Positions 1 to 12,900 of a stretch of 64,000 nucleotides of DNA are shown piece after piece. The notes beneath the pieces are model-generated. The model was given only the letters and a program-made list of their open reading frames with translations, searched no databases and was not told where the DNA came from. Both the position numbers and the translations under genes were made by a program. This DNA comes from Linanthus parryae (taxonomy: Eukaryota; Streptophyta; Magnoliopsida; Ericales; Polemoniaceae): NCBI GenBank assembly GCA_023055425.1, contig JALGPY010000003.1:75429491-75493490 (forward strand), given 5' to 3'. Within the stretch, counting starts at the first letter, position 1, and the number at the start of each line of letters is the position of its first letter.

Positions 1-54
1 CAAGAGAAGAGATCAATTGAAGAAAGACATAAATTGAAGAGTTATATTTTTAAC

Positions 55-293
55 AACTTTTGACAGAAAACCCCCCTGCAGTTTCACTTTTACTGACATC
101 GCGCACACTGTTACTAAAACTATTGGTAGCTAAGTGTTGGTAAAAGTGAAACTGCAAGGAGGTTTTTGTTTGAAAAATGGTGCGGGATGTCGGTAAAAGT
201 GAAATTGCAGGGGGGTTTTCTACACAAAATCAATACTGGTGGTAGCTAAGTGTCAGCGAGACCATACTGTAGGGGGGTTTATTGTCAAAAGTT
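55..293. mobile_element. MITE-like element with about 30-bp terminal inverted repeats
   Basis: The left end (aacttttgacagaaaacccc...) is matched in inverted orientation by the right end (...ggggggtttattgtcaaaag). The internal motif gtaaaagtgaaa(c/t)tgca appears near 140 and 192 in one orientation and near 73-95 in the other, so the element is built from copies of one end. No coding capacity. A clear target-site duplication was not found, so the exact borders and superfamily are open. Confidence 0.6.
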
Positions 294-309
294 CTATTTC
301 TAATGTTGA

Positions 310-490
310 TTTAATAATAAACGGGTGGGAAACGGGTCAGAAACGAGTTAACAAGTTATATTGACCTGTTTATGACCCACCCAAGATCAACCAAATGTTT
401 AAACGGGTTGACCGGGTTGGACCCGTTTATGAGTGAACCCGTTTATAAATGTGTTGAACCCGCCCAACCCGCGCGTTTGACACCTCCACC
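310..490. repeat. Dispersed plant repeat rich in ACCCGTTT/AAACGGGT
   Basis: The stretch alternates aaacgggt and acccgttt words and ends in gtttgacacctccacc. This word pattern is common at ends of non-autonomous plant DNA elements. No ORF. Family not identified. Confidence 0.35.
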
Positions 491-659
491 AAACGCACAA
501 AGAACCTGAAACACGCCAGCTAGTTGCCCGAAGTGCCCATAATAATTGTCCCTTCCTCGCTGGTGAAAAAACCATGTGAGTCCCTGAAAAAGCAAATAAT
601 TCTAAACTATTGCCCCCATCTTCTCACCCGACCCACAAACCTCTGCCACCCCACATTCC

Positions 660-710
660 CCACAAAATATAAAAATAACACACACATCCCCCTATATCAT
701 GGCACGTGCC
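660..710 (+). promoter_or_regulatory. Candidate core promoter of the O-fucosyltransferase gene: TATA box and G-box
   Basis: A TATA-like tataaaaata lies at about 667-676, roughly 280 bp before the start codon at 954. A palindromic G-box core CACGTG sits at 703-708 in ggcacgtgcc. The transcript leader would be the CT- and GA-rich stretch that follows. The TATA call rests on position and motif only. Confidence 0.4.
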
Positions 711-953
711 TCCTCTCCTCTTCCTCTCCCTCCAAGTCAATCGCAAACTCCTCCGACGCCTGCCTGGGTTTGCTTCCCTTCCTCATTACGTCTAAATCCG
801 AATCCAATTCATTCACCAACAGAAACCAGAAACCCCCCTCTCTTCTCTCTCTACATTGTCACGCATAATATATATAGAAACGGAGAGAGAAAGAGAGGAA
901 GAGGAGGTTAGTGAGGGACGGAGGATTCGTTCTCTCTCCCCCAAGCGACGAAG

Positions 954-3900
954 ATGGCGTATAACAGGCTACTCGCGAACGGCGCGTCGCCGCCGCATTC
1001 TCCGCTCCGGTCGCCGACGAAGATTCGCCTGGCAGGCCGGTCAAAGAAGGACCGGTTCGCACCGGGAAGCCAGTCTTCGAGGACGATTGCTCAGAAGGTG
1101 GCTTGGATCATCCTCTCCGTCCTTCTCCGGAGACAAGGCATGTTCCTCTTCGCTCCGTTGCTTTACATCTCCGGGATGCTCCTCTATATGGGAACTGTCT
1201 CCTTCGACATTGTTGTTCCCGTTATTCCCTCCATGACTCACGGCGGCTCACCGCCGGGGTCTGTGTACCGGAGCCCACAGCTGTATGCTAATCTCCAACA
1301 TGAGATGGACAATGATAATTCCTCCTCAGACGCGGTCAGTCACTAGCCTTTTTCAGTTCAATTTGATTCTTTTCCACTGTTGTTGCTTTGCCCAAATTGG
1401 TTGTTTGAATTGACGTTTTGCCGAGATTAGAATTGGCTGAATCTGATGAGTATCAGTCGAATCGAATTATTCCTCATTACTCATGATTAGTTGATGAGTA
1501 TCAGTCAAATAGAATCATTTCACATGATTAGTTCATTTTTTGAATTTCCTACAGTTCAGTTTGAATTCCCTGCAATGTCACCAATATCTAACAATGGAAA
1601 TTCCCAATTAAGATGTTATATGGCATTTGAAATCTTTTGTTGCATTCCGAGCTGAAAGTTTTCTACCGCCTGTGTTGTGTTGGAGCTGTATTTTATCTAA
1701 TAATGGAAAACTAACTTACTGTACAGCAGGAGTTAGATATCCTACCAACATTGCGTTGATTAATGTTTACATTTTTAACCCAACTGGTTTTATCAGCATA
1801 AACTATCTAGTACTATTACATAGATACTAGAATAAGTATGCTATAGAGGTAAGAAACACTCCTGGTTATACAGCAGCTATCTTGATCTGTAGTGTAGAAG
1901 AAGCTACTAAAAAATGTGCAAATGTAGGTATATATCACGCAGGCTAAGTGCTTGACGGGCATGGGGTCCAAGAAAAGGTAAGTTCTGAGTTTTTGATTGT
2001 TTGAGGTTTTTGATTTTGTAGAAAATGTAATATAGTCCTGATTTCGATGCATTACGGTGAAGAGGGAGGGGGGGGGGGGGGGGGGTGAGTGAGGTGGGTT
2101 GGTTCTCCACTTCGCTTCTGTTCCAAAATTTCGGTAGACAATGAGTGACAGGAGGTATAAGTCCTCCATACTGAAGGTGACGGTGATTAATGGAGCAATT
2201 TTTCAGGGCAATCTGCCATCTGGTACTCTAATTCTGACCTTGCATGTTAGGTTATCCAATTACCGCTTCACTGATCTTATAGTCAAAGTATATGACACTT
2301 CATACCTATTGCCATAACCTTTGGTAATTGTTAATTTACAAGCCACATCGTAATTGTTAATTCTGCATCACGAACATCATATGCTAGATCATTTTTTACT
2401 GGAGTCTGCATCAGACCAATTAAATAACTAATCTTTCCCTGCCAGTGAGTGGTTACTTGAGGAATTGGATTGCCATTTGATCTGGACAAAGGATTCTTCA
2501 GTTTTCTATTGAAGATTCTGAAATTACCTCTCTACTAGAATTTCCAGCCTTGGTGATGAAAACCAAAGAAGAATAAGTCTTCTATGATTTCTCTTTGTAA
2601 ATCTGGTGGGTACTGAGTAGCTACTAGCTCGTTATCTGGTCAATTTCTGAAGAAAGGTGTTGACAGGTGCGTAGCCCTTTCTATGTGTGTGTGTGTGGTG
2701 TTGGAAGAGTTAGCAATTAATTTGACTCTGCTGTGAAGAGTACCCATGAACAGTAGTATAAGGGTGTTTTGAGACATAATTCTTGGTAGGTAAGAAGTTG
2801 TAAAGTGTAATCTGTTGCTAATGGTTAAAAAGCCGAACCAAAGAAAGAACAAAATCGACGAATAAGGAAAGGAGAAGATAGGCTAGGTGTCAAACCTAGA
2901 TATATATAAGCATCACGCCTAGGGTTTAGAATGCATCACCTTCTGAAGCTAAATGCTCTCAATTCTTTTATTGACAAGTCTGAATATCCCACTATGCATT
3001 ACAGTGCTTTTATAGACTCTAGAGTCTGACATAATAGAACTAATACAAGTAACCTGTTACACAAGAAAACTTACCGACTACAGCGCATCAACTAAATTCT
3101 GGAGACGTATCAATTACTATAATAACGCTAGCCATGAAACTACTCCTGTCATTACCTGCATCAGCGTGTGTATTGTCAATGAATTTGCTGAAACAGCAGC
3201 ACCTCGTCCACCCAAATGCAGGACAGAGAAATCCTGAGAAGAAGTTTTGAAGGCTTCTCTGGATGATGTTGGATAAGTCAGCATAGTTGTCAGAATCTGA
3301 TGTTGGAAGATAAGTATCTTTGTTAGAAATGGAAGTTTTGAATGATGTTTAAGAGAGGAGGAATAGGAAGTTGGTGGAAGTGAAAAGGGGGTTCTTTCAG
3401 TGCCGCAAGCTTGGGCCTCGATCTGCTTGTCTGACAAGGTTTGGGATGAGAGGATCATTGTTTAGGAGTGTCCTCACAAACAAAATAAATCATCTGCTTA
3501 ACGCTATTCGAAAATCGTAAGGATAGAAAACAATCTCAATCAAGAAAATTGCTTTTTTGTTTATGACTTAATTATTTCCACGGTTTGCAGTCTTCTCATA
3601 AGATTGGATCCCAATGTGGTTTTATGAACTTTGCACGCTCTAACTAGTGTAATGTCTTGGTCTAATATATGCTTTCCCTTCAATACTTCCGTAGCTGTCA
3701 TCAATAAAATCCTGAAAGTATTGATGACCTATGAATTGTAGGATCGTGTTATTAATTTATTGTTGAGTGCCATTATCTCTTGTTGTATTTACTGCTGCTG
3801 ACACATGCTACCGTGCATAATGTAGATATTCACAATCTGGAGTCATCCGAAAAGCAATGAGTGGAAACCTTGTACCAAAAAAGTTGCAGGAGGTAAGATC

Positions 3901-6900
3901 AGTATCAAAATTAAAAGTAACATACGAAAAGCAATGAGTGGAATCCTTGTCATGGGGCAATATCCCCTATTCATTTTCAATTTCATACATATATTCTTTT
4001 TTGCTTCCTTTATCTTATGTCTCGTCCTATTTTCCTTTCATTATGTTCTCTTCTTCTCTCTTCTCAAGTTGCTTTCAATGCGTATGAAAATGCTTAACTG
4101 GGAAAATTATATGTCAAATTATTTCAAGAAATGCTTTTCATATCTCAGATTCACAAGTATAACTGACCACTTAAATATAATTTTCTCCAAATTCTAGCAT
4201 GTCCTCTAGTGATTATCTTGTCTTATGCATCAACCTATGGTTGAAATATATGTCAGCATAATTCCCAAGTTGTTTCTATGTTCTAATGCAAGTATGTTTA
4301 AGTTGTTATAGGCTTGCCCGAGTCAAATGGCTATATATACGTGGAGGCGAATGGTGGATTGAATCAGCAGAGGACATCAGTAATTTCCTGCCATTAATTA
4401 ATTTTATAACTGAAGTACCGCATTGTTTCTAGAAAAGTAGTGCTCATTATTCTTAGCTTATAATCTTGATTGTGATCTCTGTCATGTAGATATGCAATGC
4501 TGTTGCTGTGGCGGGTTATCTCAATGCAACTCTTGTAATTCCGAACTTTCGCTATCACAGTATTTGGAGAGATCCCAGGTTTTTTGTTTCTCCCCAGTAG
4601 CTTCATTCTAGAATCTGGCTGTCTCGTTCACGACAAACTTTAATTTTAAAAATATTGGCTTTGAAAATTAGTATTCTTGCGTCAGTTTTTTTCCGGAAAA
4701 TACGTCAAGTTGTTTCACTATCCTGACCCCTCTGAGCTTACTTCGAGTATTTTACTATCTACAAAGCCAAACAGAAGATTTACATTTTGTTTTACCATTT
4801 AAGTATTCAATGTACACCAACATTTTCGAGCTGCAGATAAATTGAAGTATATAGTAAAATCTACATTCTCAGAATTAGTAAAATACTTTTGGAGGGCACT
4901 TTAGTTCTAAACTATATTATTTCTCCATTTCCTTTGTCGGCGTGCACACACACATGATTAGTATGCTTAGTTACTACATTTTGGTTCTTTTCAACCAATA
5001 GATCACGGGTAGAGTCAACTTGTCTCAAATGTTTGCCACTGTAATTTGATGCAGCAAGTTCAAGGATATCTATGATGAAGAGTATTTTATTAATACCTTA
5101 AAAAATGAGGTTCGGATCGTTGACAAGATTCCAGAGTATATCATGGAGCGGTTTGGGAACAATATGAGCAATGTACACAACTTCAAAATAAAGGCATGGT
5201 CATCCATTCAGTACTATAAGGATACAGTTCTTCCAAAGCTAATTGAAGAGCAGTAAGTTAATTCTATATCTGTAACTTTCTCCAACAAAGCATGAATCTC
5301 AACTGATTTACTCTCTGGAACTATATTTCTTGTTTGATTGTTATTGCCTGTTGATAATGATTGTTATCCTTGACATGTCAAAATTCATTATTCGGGTGCT
5401 GATCTTTATTATGCAGCTAATCCGCAGTAAGTGGCGGATCATTATATTATTTGCTTAATAACACACTTAAAAAGAAAGGTAATTAGAAGTATCTGTTAAC
5501 TCATTAATAGAAATTTGGTAAAAACCACTGATATGTTTGAAATTTAGACATAATAACGATAACTAACCCATTGATGGTAAATTGCAGAAACCTTTACAAT
5601 ATCTTTCACTAACATGCTTCTTCTATTACGATACTAAATCCGAGAAATTACTAATAGCTTGCTAAGATTGTCTCTCTCTCCACAACTACACTGCATGCAT
5701 AAGTTACAGAACCATTCCAATGAGCAATGACTACATTGTTATGATGATATCAAACTACAAATGATTGCTTCCAAATTATTAAAAGCTAGGTGAAAAACTA
5801 AAATCTCATACCTAAAAGCTAAAGCGCAAAGAAATCATTTAACCAAACTGCAAACCCCTGATTCGAAATGCTGTTGTTGACGTTAGGAATGAATGGTTGA
5901 CAGGGACCTTTTAATCGTTAAACCAGAATCCCCTCCGTGGGGAAGCGAGGCAGTGAACTTCCAAATGCCAGATCTCTAAGGAACTCTTTAAGGGCATAGT
6001 CATAGCTCGTTATTAGTCTCCCAAATCCAGAATTCAAACAGGCGGTGGTAAGTGTGGAGATCATTGGTGGTGTTTGGAGTAATTTTGTGAAGAAAATTGA
6101 AGAGGAACAGTATATCACTTAAAAAAAGCAATTAACATAATAAAGCATAAGATAGAAACAATATTATAGGCGAAAAAGAGTACAAAAAGTTGTTCAATTT
6201 TTAGAAATTGCAGAACAGAAGGGGTTATCGCGTTAAGGTTCACCGGCAAAGCTGAAATAGTTTACAAGTGTTTTCAGGTAAAAAACATTTATGTCCTTTG
6301 CCTCTTGTAGAAAGTAATATAATATACAACGTAACCATAATCTTGTGGCGTATTGCGTTAAAACTACTTGGGTTAGGTTGATAGCACCTAAGGGGAAAAT
6401 GCCAATTGAAGTTTGGGCCTATTCTCCGCCTTGCATTGATCCCGTAAGTCTTTCAATCAGAGTCGCTTGAATCTCAAAATTCATCGGACTCTAGGATTTC
6501 ATTAGCAGAATCTGAATTCTATATTTGACTCTATGAGTTTGGGAGTTTGCATGGGATCAAGATCGACCATGCCTTGAAAGATCATAGAATCGTAAGATTT
6601 TAAGATGAGGATCAGATTTTGACAACTTTGTTAATTAACTACAAGTTAGCAAGTGACAGCAAGTCTAATTTCTTGATTTTCTTTCGATTCTGAAGTTCTT
6701 GCGTAGTGGAAATGGCAAAACTTAAATATGTTTTGACTTTCCCGTTGCCTGCTGAGGTCCAAAGTTGTTAACAAATAATTGGAATCAATATGTTGAAGCT
6801 TTAGTACTTCATGAATTCGGAAAATGGTGGTTTGTAAGCTTGTTTTTTCAATTATGTACAATATCAAGGCTACCTTTTCTTTTAAAAATATTAAATCAAT

Positions 6901-9900
6901 AACGCATTCCTGACTCAATGTACTTGGGCTGTGATACCTTCTTGATACTGTAGTACATATCTATTTTTATTTATCGTTCTCCTTCAATAGCTACAATTTC
7001 AAGACAAACCGGCCTAATTAGTATTTATTGTATTGAGAAAATGAGAAAGACCTCCATTTATTTAATATATTGAGGTGATAAGGACATGTACGAGGGAGTA
7101 TTTACTAGTGTGAGGACAGGGGAGGAGATGCAAGTGAATTCCCTATAATAATAGGTTTATACCTGGGTCCACATTAAGTCCATACATGTTCACTTGATTG
7201 TGGATGAGGTTACGAAGAGTATTCAGGATGCTAACCCGTGGTGTATGTTATTTGCAAACGATATAGTTCTGATTGATGAGAACGCAGTGGGCTAAACGGT
7301 TAGTTAGAATCATGGAAGGATGGTTTAAAATCTAAGGGCTTTAGGATTAGTCAGACCAAGACATAGTATATGGAGTGTAAGTTTAGTGGGCATCTGACAG
7401 CAGGAGAGGAGGCAATAACTATTGGTGGGCAAGGGTGCCAAAGAAGGATAATTTTAGATATCATGGGTCCATTCCACACAGTGATGGAGAGATAAATGAT
7501 GATGTCACCCATAGATCAAAAGCAGGGTGGACGAAACGGAGGATTGCATCTGGGTTGTTGTGTTATTTTAGGATCCTGGCTAGGCTGAAGCGTAAGTTTT
7601 GTAGAACCGCTATAAGGCCTGCTTCGATGTATGGGACGGAGTGGGGCAATTAAGAAAATATATAATCAGAAAATGAGAATAGCAGAAATGAGAATGCTAA
7701 GCTGGATGAGTGGGGTAACTAGGAAAGATAGGATACACAATGACACAATTAGAAATAATCTAGATGTTGCATTTATACAAGACGAAATGAGAGAGATTCG
7801 TTTGAGGTGATTTGGTCATGTGTATCGCAGTCCATCGGATGCCCTGGTTAGAGAAGTGATACGGTTCAGATTTAGGGGGGTAGACGGGTAGAGGGAGACC
7901 AAAACGAACCTGGGTAGAGACAATCAGACACAACTTAGTCAAATTAAACCTAAGGGAGAAATGAGTTTGGACCGACGCCAGTGGAGACACTTGATCCTTG
8001 TAGCCGACCCTGGTAAAACTTGGAAAAGGCTTGTTGATTGATTGAGATATATTGATTGCTGAGGTGAGCTGCAGCCGAGGTGACGTATAGATGATCTAGA
8101 AACCATGTTATTATAAAACCTTGAGATCAGAAGTAGTACATACAAATCTTTCTTGATGCAAAATTAGATAAATTCTCAAAGCTGAACATATACAACAATT
8201 AATGGATGGATCTCATAACATTTTCTAAAGTATTTTGGACTTGAACTTGTGGATTCCTTGATCCTCTTATCTAATTTACATTGTAGTATACTTGATGTGG
8301 ATTTCCTCATCTTTTGGCTAGTCTTGCTCGGGAATTGGTTGTTAAACCTGGTTCTCTTGAGTAACCAAAACAAAATGAGTCTCGCGATTCTTTCATCATC
8401 AGTTGTCACCATCCACCAATTTAACTTCCCTCATACTGTGTGTTTTTCATCAACCAGATGTATATTGTTTGGAAAACTCCCATCCTGCATGCCACTATAT
8501 ATTATAGAGTCCTAGTAAGTTTCTCCAGGGCGGCCATACTGGAAATACTTAAAATGGTTATAATGGTCCCATGCCATCTTTTAATCTAGCTTTCAAGTTC
8601 TCTCTTTTTCTTTAATGGTGAACGTACTATTTATTTACTTATATATCCATGTTCTTGTAGAATGCAAGGATATGTTCATGTACATTCTTGTACTTCTAAT
8701 TTAACTGGAGGTTATTGTCCTGCATCTTATTCAGGATCATACGGATTTCTCCTTTTGCCAACCGTTTGTCTTATGATACTCCTCCAACAGTTCAACGGCT
8801 TAGATGTTTGGCAAATTATGAAGCTTTACGGTTTTCAGATCCTATATCTGCTATCAGTCAGACTCTTGTGGAACGAATGAAAGCAAGAAGTCCATCAAAC
8901 AGTGGCAAGTATGTTGCAGTGCATCTTCGTTTTGAAGAGGTTAGTATAAAATTTCATTTTATATTTTTAGTGTTAGATGAGGGATTAAAAGTGGAATTTT
9001 AATAAGCCGGCATTTTAAATCCGGTAATCTCTAACTACCTTGTCTGGAATAGTTACCAATTGAGATTCGGACTGTGGATAGAAATTCAACTTTACTGAAT
9101 CGCGAATTAAACTGAATCGTGAATCGTAAAGTTCAGGTTGACTCTTTTTAAGCATTCAGAGTAATATGTCCCTTAAAAATTTAGCATCTGCGAACAGTAT
9201 ATTAATATTTCAACTCTACGAAACTCAAGTGTTTAGAAAGTCATAGCAATAATGAGTGAGTAGAAGCTCTCCACATCTAAAAAAGATAAAAACAGTGAAG
9301 ATGTATGAAGGTATGTAGAGCAAGAAACATGAGATACCAAGAGAAGGGACAATAATTGATAACAATTGGCCTGGGCCATAAGAAAATTGTACTAATCATT
9401 TTGACTCATGCATGTGAAGCAAAACTAACAAGAAAGCAAAACTAACAAGAAAAGGGAAAGTATGATTTCTTACTCTGGTGGTAACTTAATTAGACCTCCA
9501 GTTGAATCGATGATGAATCATATGAACTGGTCTGAGTTGCTATGATCGTAAGATTCAGTCTCCTGGTGCAGGCCTTGAATTATTTTTTGTTCCATTTTAG
9601 GATTAACTGAGGGATTTGCATTGTTCCATTGGTGATTTGAATCGTAAATTGTAAGATTCTGACAGCTAGGCAAAGTTTGGATAACCAGTTGATGCAATTA
9701 TAAAAATTCCATGTTATTAAAACTTAGAATTGTATATCCTTAAATTCCTCTCTAACCAGTAGGGGTTCCTTTTAAAATCCATCTCTATGTAGCAACTGCA
9801 ACTAAATATTTTGATATTTATATGTCATCTCAATTCAACATTATATGTTCATTCTGCCACAACACTGCAACTCCGACTTCCCATCGCTTCTCCGACCACC

Positions 9901-12900
9901 CACCACCACTCCGACCAACCCCAACTTCACTAACATAATTGCTACAACAGCCACATATCAACCATTATTGGAGCCACTATTTTCTTCCTTCGCCACCAAA
10001 GATGATACAAGATCCGTAATTAACTATCAGTGCTACCATCAGCATGCCCGTAGAACCACAGAAGCGACGAACATCAAACAACTATAGAGACCACCCTTCC
10101 ACTGCACAACCACCCCAATGGATTTGTATCCGAACATGCAGGAAAAAGAATGAGATGAAAGTGGAAATAATCTCTTTCTTCTCCATTTGCGCACTCTGCA
10201 CCACCTTCGAACCCATACTATTTTCAACATTATGCCCTAGTTCGAAATTCACCCAGTCCCAATAAAATTTCACATCTTGAATGAATATCCACACAGTGTA
10301 TTTTTAAACCCATCAATAAACCCATCAGTAAGTATTAAATTCATTTGAAACCCTGGGATTCTAAAATACCAAGATATTTTTAAATGCTCCATCCAAACAC
10401 ACCATTATTACAATAAAAATGAAAACATAAACCGGAACCTAGGTACAGCTAGTCAGTAGTGGCACCGTTCACCCCTCACCTCAAGTCTTGTCCTGTTTGA
10501 CCCCTAATTTACCACAGCATCTGCAGATTTAGTAACTTCTCTCTTGACAGGCTGAATTGTGCACCCCCAACTCTGCATAATCTGCTCCTCTTCCCTTGTT
10601 CTCAACCTTCCTGATCCTTCTTTGCTTCCCCTTGTGATTTCCACCACCATGCTAGCATCTGTGTGCACTTCTACCTCTTGTGTTCCTCTGTCAGTGTATG
10701 GTTAATCCTTGGTGCACACCCTGAACCCCTCTTCAAATTGAGCTATCTCTAAGTCTCCAGTGATATACTTTGATTCAATTGCCTGCTTCATCTCGAAAAC
10801 TCACCTATACATGCTGCTCCCGACCATGTTTAGAGCTTCCATCTGAGTCTTATCTTACCCGTGCTCTTGCAAGTTGTATCCCAGCAACTTAGTTCTCCAC
10901 TATAACCTCTGGTCTTCTTGGGGAACTATAAGTATTCTCAATCTCTGAGCATCTCTTGGAGATAGACATGGAGTTGACTTCCTTGTGAACACTTCAAAAT
11001 ACCTGTATCCTAATGGTCCCCTAAAACCATAGTATCCTTTGATTCTTCCATGGATCTATCACTATTATCATTCTGAGTGAGGTCCATATATTTACTTGAC
11101 TTGTTAGTCGGGATATTTATTCTGCCACCAAGCCATTTAAAGTTACTTGCGGGAACCATCAAGCATTTAAGCTTGTACACTTAGTTCACCTTCCGGAAGG
11201 TTTGGGGATTATATCATTCAGGTGGAGTAGAGCATCTCCAACAGATCATGCAAATCAACATTTTATGCAAAATATAAAGGATTTGTAAAAAATAGGACTC
11301 CAACAGTACACTACATTCATATTGAGAGGCAAAATGCAGAACATACAAAACCCTCACCAAACTTGGCGAGGATAATTGGTTCTGCAAAATATTTTGAACA
11401 TGTTTCCTATTTTTACTCAACCCATGTTCCCACAATTACTACATAATGATATATGTGTTCCTACAATTTAGTTTTCTCTCTCATCCACAATTCATCATTT
11501 GCACGTGTTGTGAGTGAAGATTAAACAGAATAACATATTTTGCATAACTTTTACAAATCATTGTTGGAGTAGGACACCTTTTGCAAAATGCAAAACAACA
11601 TTATTATGTGCAATTTGCATTAGAAATACATATTACTGCTGGAGATGCTCTTATAGGCCATCCTAGTTGAAAATCTGTCCTGAGAACAGTCCTAGAATCC
11701 CCAGATTCACTCCTCCATTGGGCGTTCGCTTGTGTGAATAGTTTCAATTTCAGTTCAGAATTCCCGAGAAATGATGGGGTTCAATAGAAGACCACATATC
11801 CCTTGTTCGATCAAGTTATCTACTTCATCATTTTCTTGAACATAATTTCTAAGAAATCTCGAAGCTAGTGCGATAACCATACTATAATATTTCTTATGAA
11901 CACTGTGTTTCCTTAGCCAATGTTTGACTCGGTATTATCGTTACAACATATTTACGAACTTAGCCATTCTAAAATTGTTTACTTTAGTAGGCCATTACAA
12001 AGGCCTTCGAAAAATTTCATATCATAACTATAATTCGAAGGTTACGATTTTGCCTCTTTTTTTTGTTTTTTTTTTTTTTTTGTTTTTTTGTTTTTTTTTT
12101 TTTTGGGGGGGGGGGGGGATGAGAACCCCAGGATTGAAGCCTAGTCGATGTGGGGCATGGGCAGCCATTTCCCACTGGACCAAATGCCTCGCCAGTCGCC
12201 TCAGTCCTCACCTTAGATTTCTATCCCGCAAGCTTTCCCTGGATGTTCATATATTGTGTTTAGCACTCCTCACTCTCAGATCCCCTCGTTTGTGAATTTC
12301 ACCTCAGCTTAGATTTCTATCCCGCAAGCTTTCCCGGGATGTTCATATATTGTGTTTAGCAGTCCTCACTCTCAGATCCCCTCGTTTGTGAATTTCTGGG
12401 TTTGCAGGTGCTATCTCAGAGAAGATGAATTTTTCTCTTCTCTTTAATATAACCTTAGACAACGTTTATATTCTTTTTATCAATTCGGTTACAGACCCAT
12501 CTAGGATTTTCAGAGTCTGCATTACGGATGTGGGAATGGAGGCGACTGGCGACTGCTTGGACGAGTGGTTCTCTACTTCTCTCAGATGTAGACAGAATCT
12601 TCACCCAGAAAGCTTCTTTCAATTTCTTGATCACTATTGATGAATAGTATTTGGTCACCTCACATGGCAAAGGCTAAAGCCACAAACGTTTCCCAAATTG
12701 ATAGAATCCCGTCATGAAACTGAAAGCATTGACTTGATTCCTTTAGACAATAGAAGAAACCATGTATTTGCTTAGCATCATTAATTTCCCAACCTGCAGT
12801 ATAAGTAAGCCCTCCGAAGTCTTTGTGTCCATCTTACTCATCTGTCTTGTAGTGAGCCAAAAAAGAAATCATCTGCATAGAGGACAACTTTTGGGTTTAT

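Noticed and set aside
5918..6118. Minus-strand frame of 66 codons in intron 5
   Set aside because: No recognisable domain, promoter or conservation cue; chance ORF in AT-rich intron.
10440..11200. Possible minus-strand pseudogene in intron 6
   Set aside because: Some stretches look coding-like, but no domain or consistent frame could be named.
12120..12195. Possible tRNA gene (A and B box)
   Set aside because: No acceptor stem or anticodon arm can be drawn, and a poly(A)-like tail follows; a SINE fragment is the better reading.
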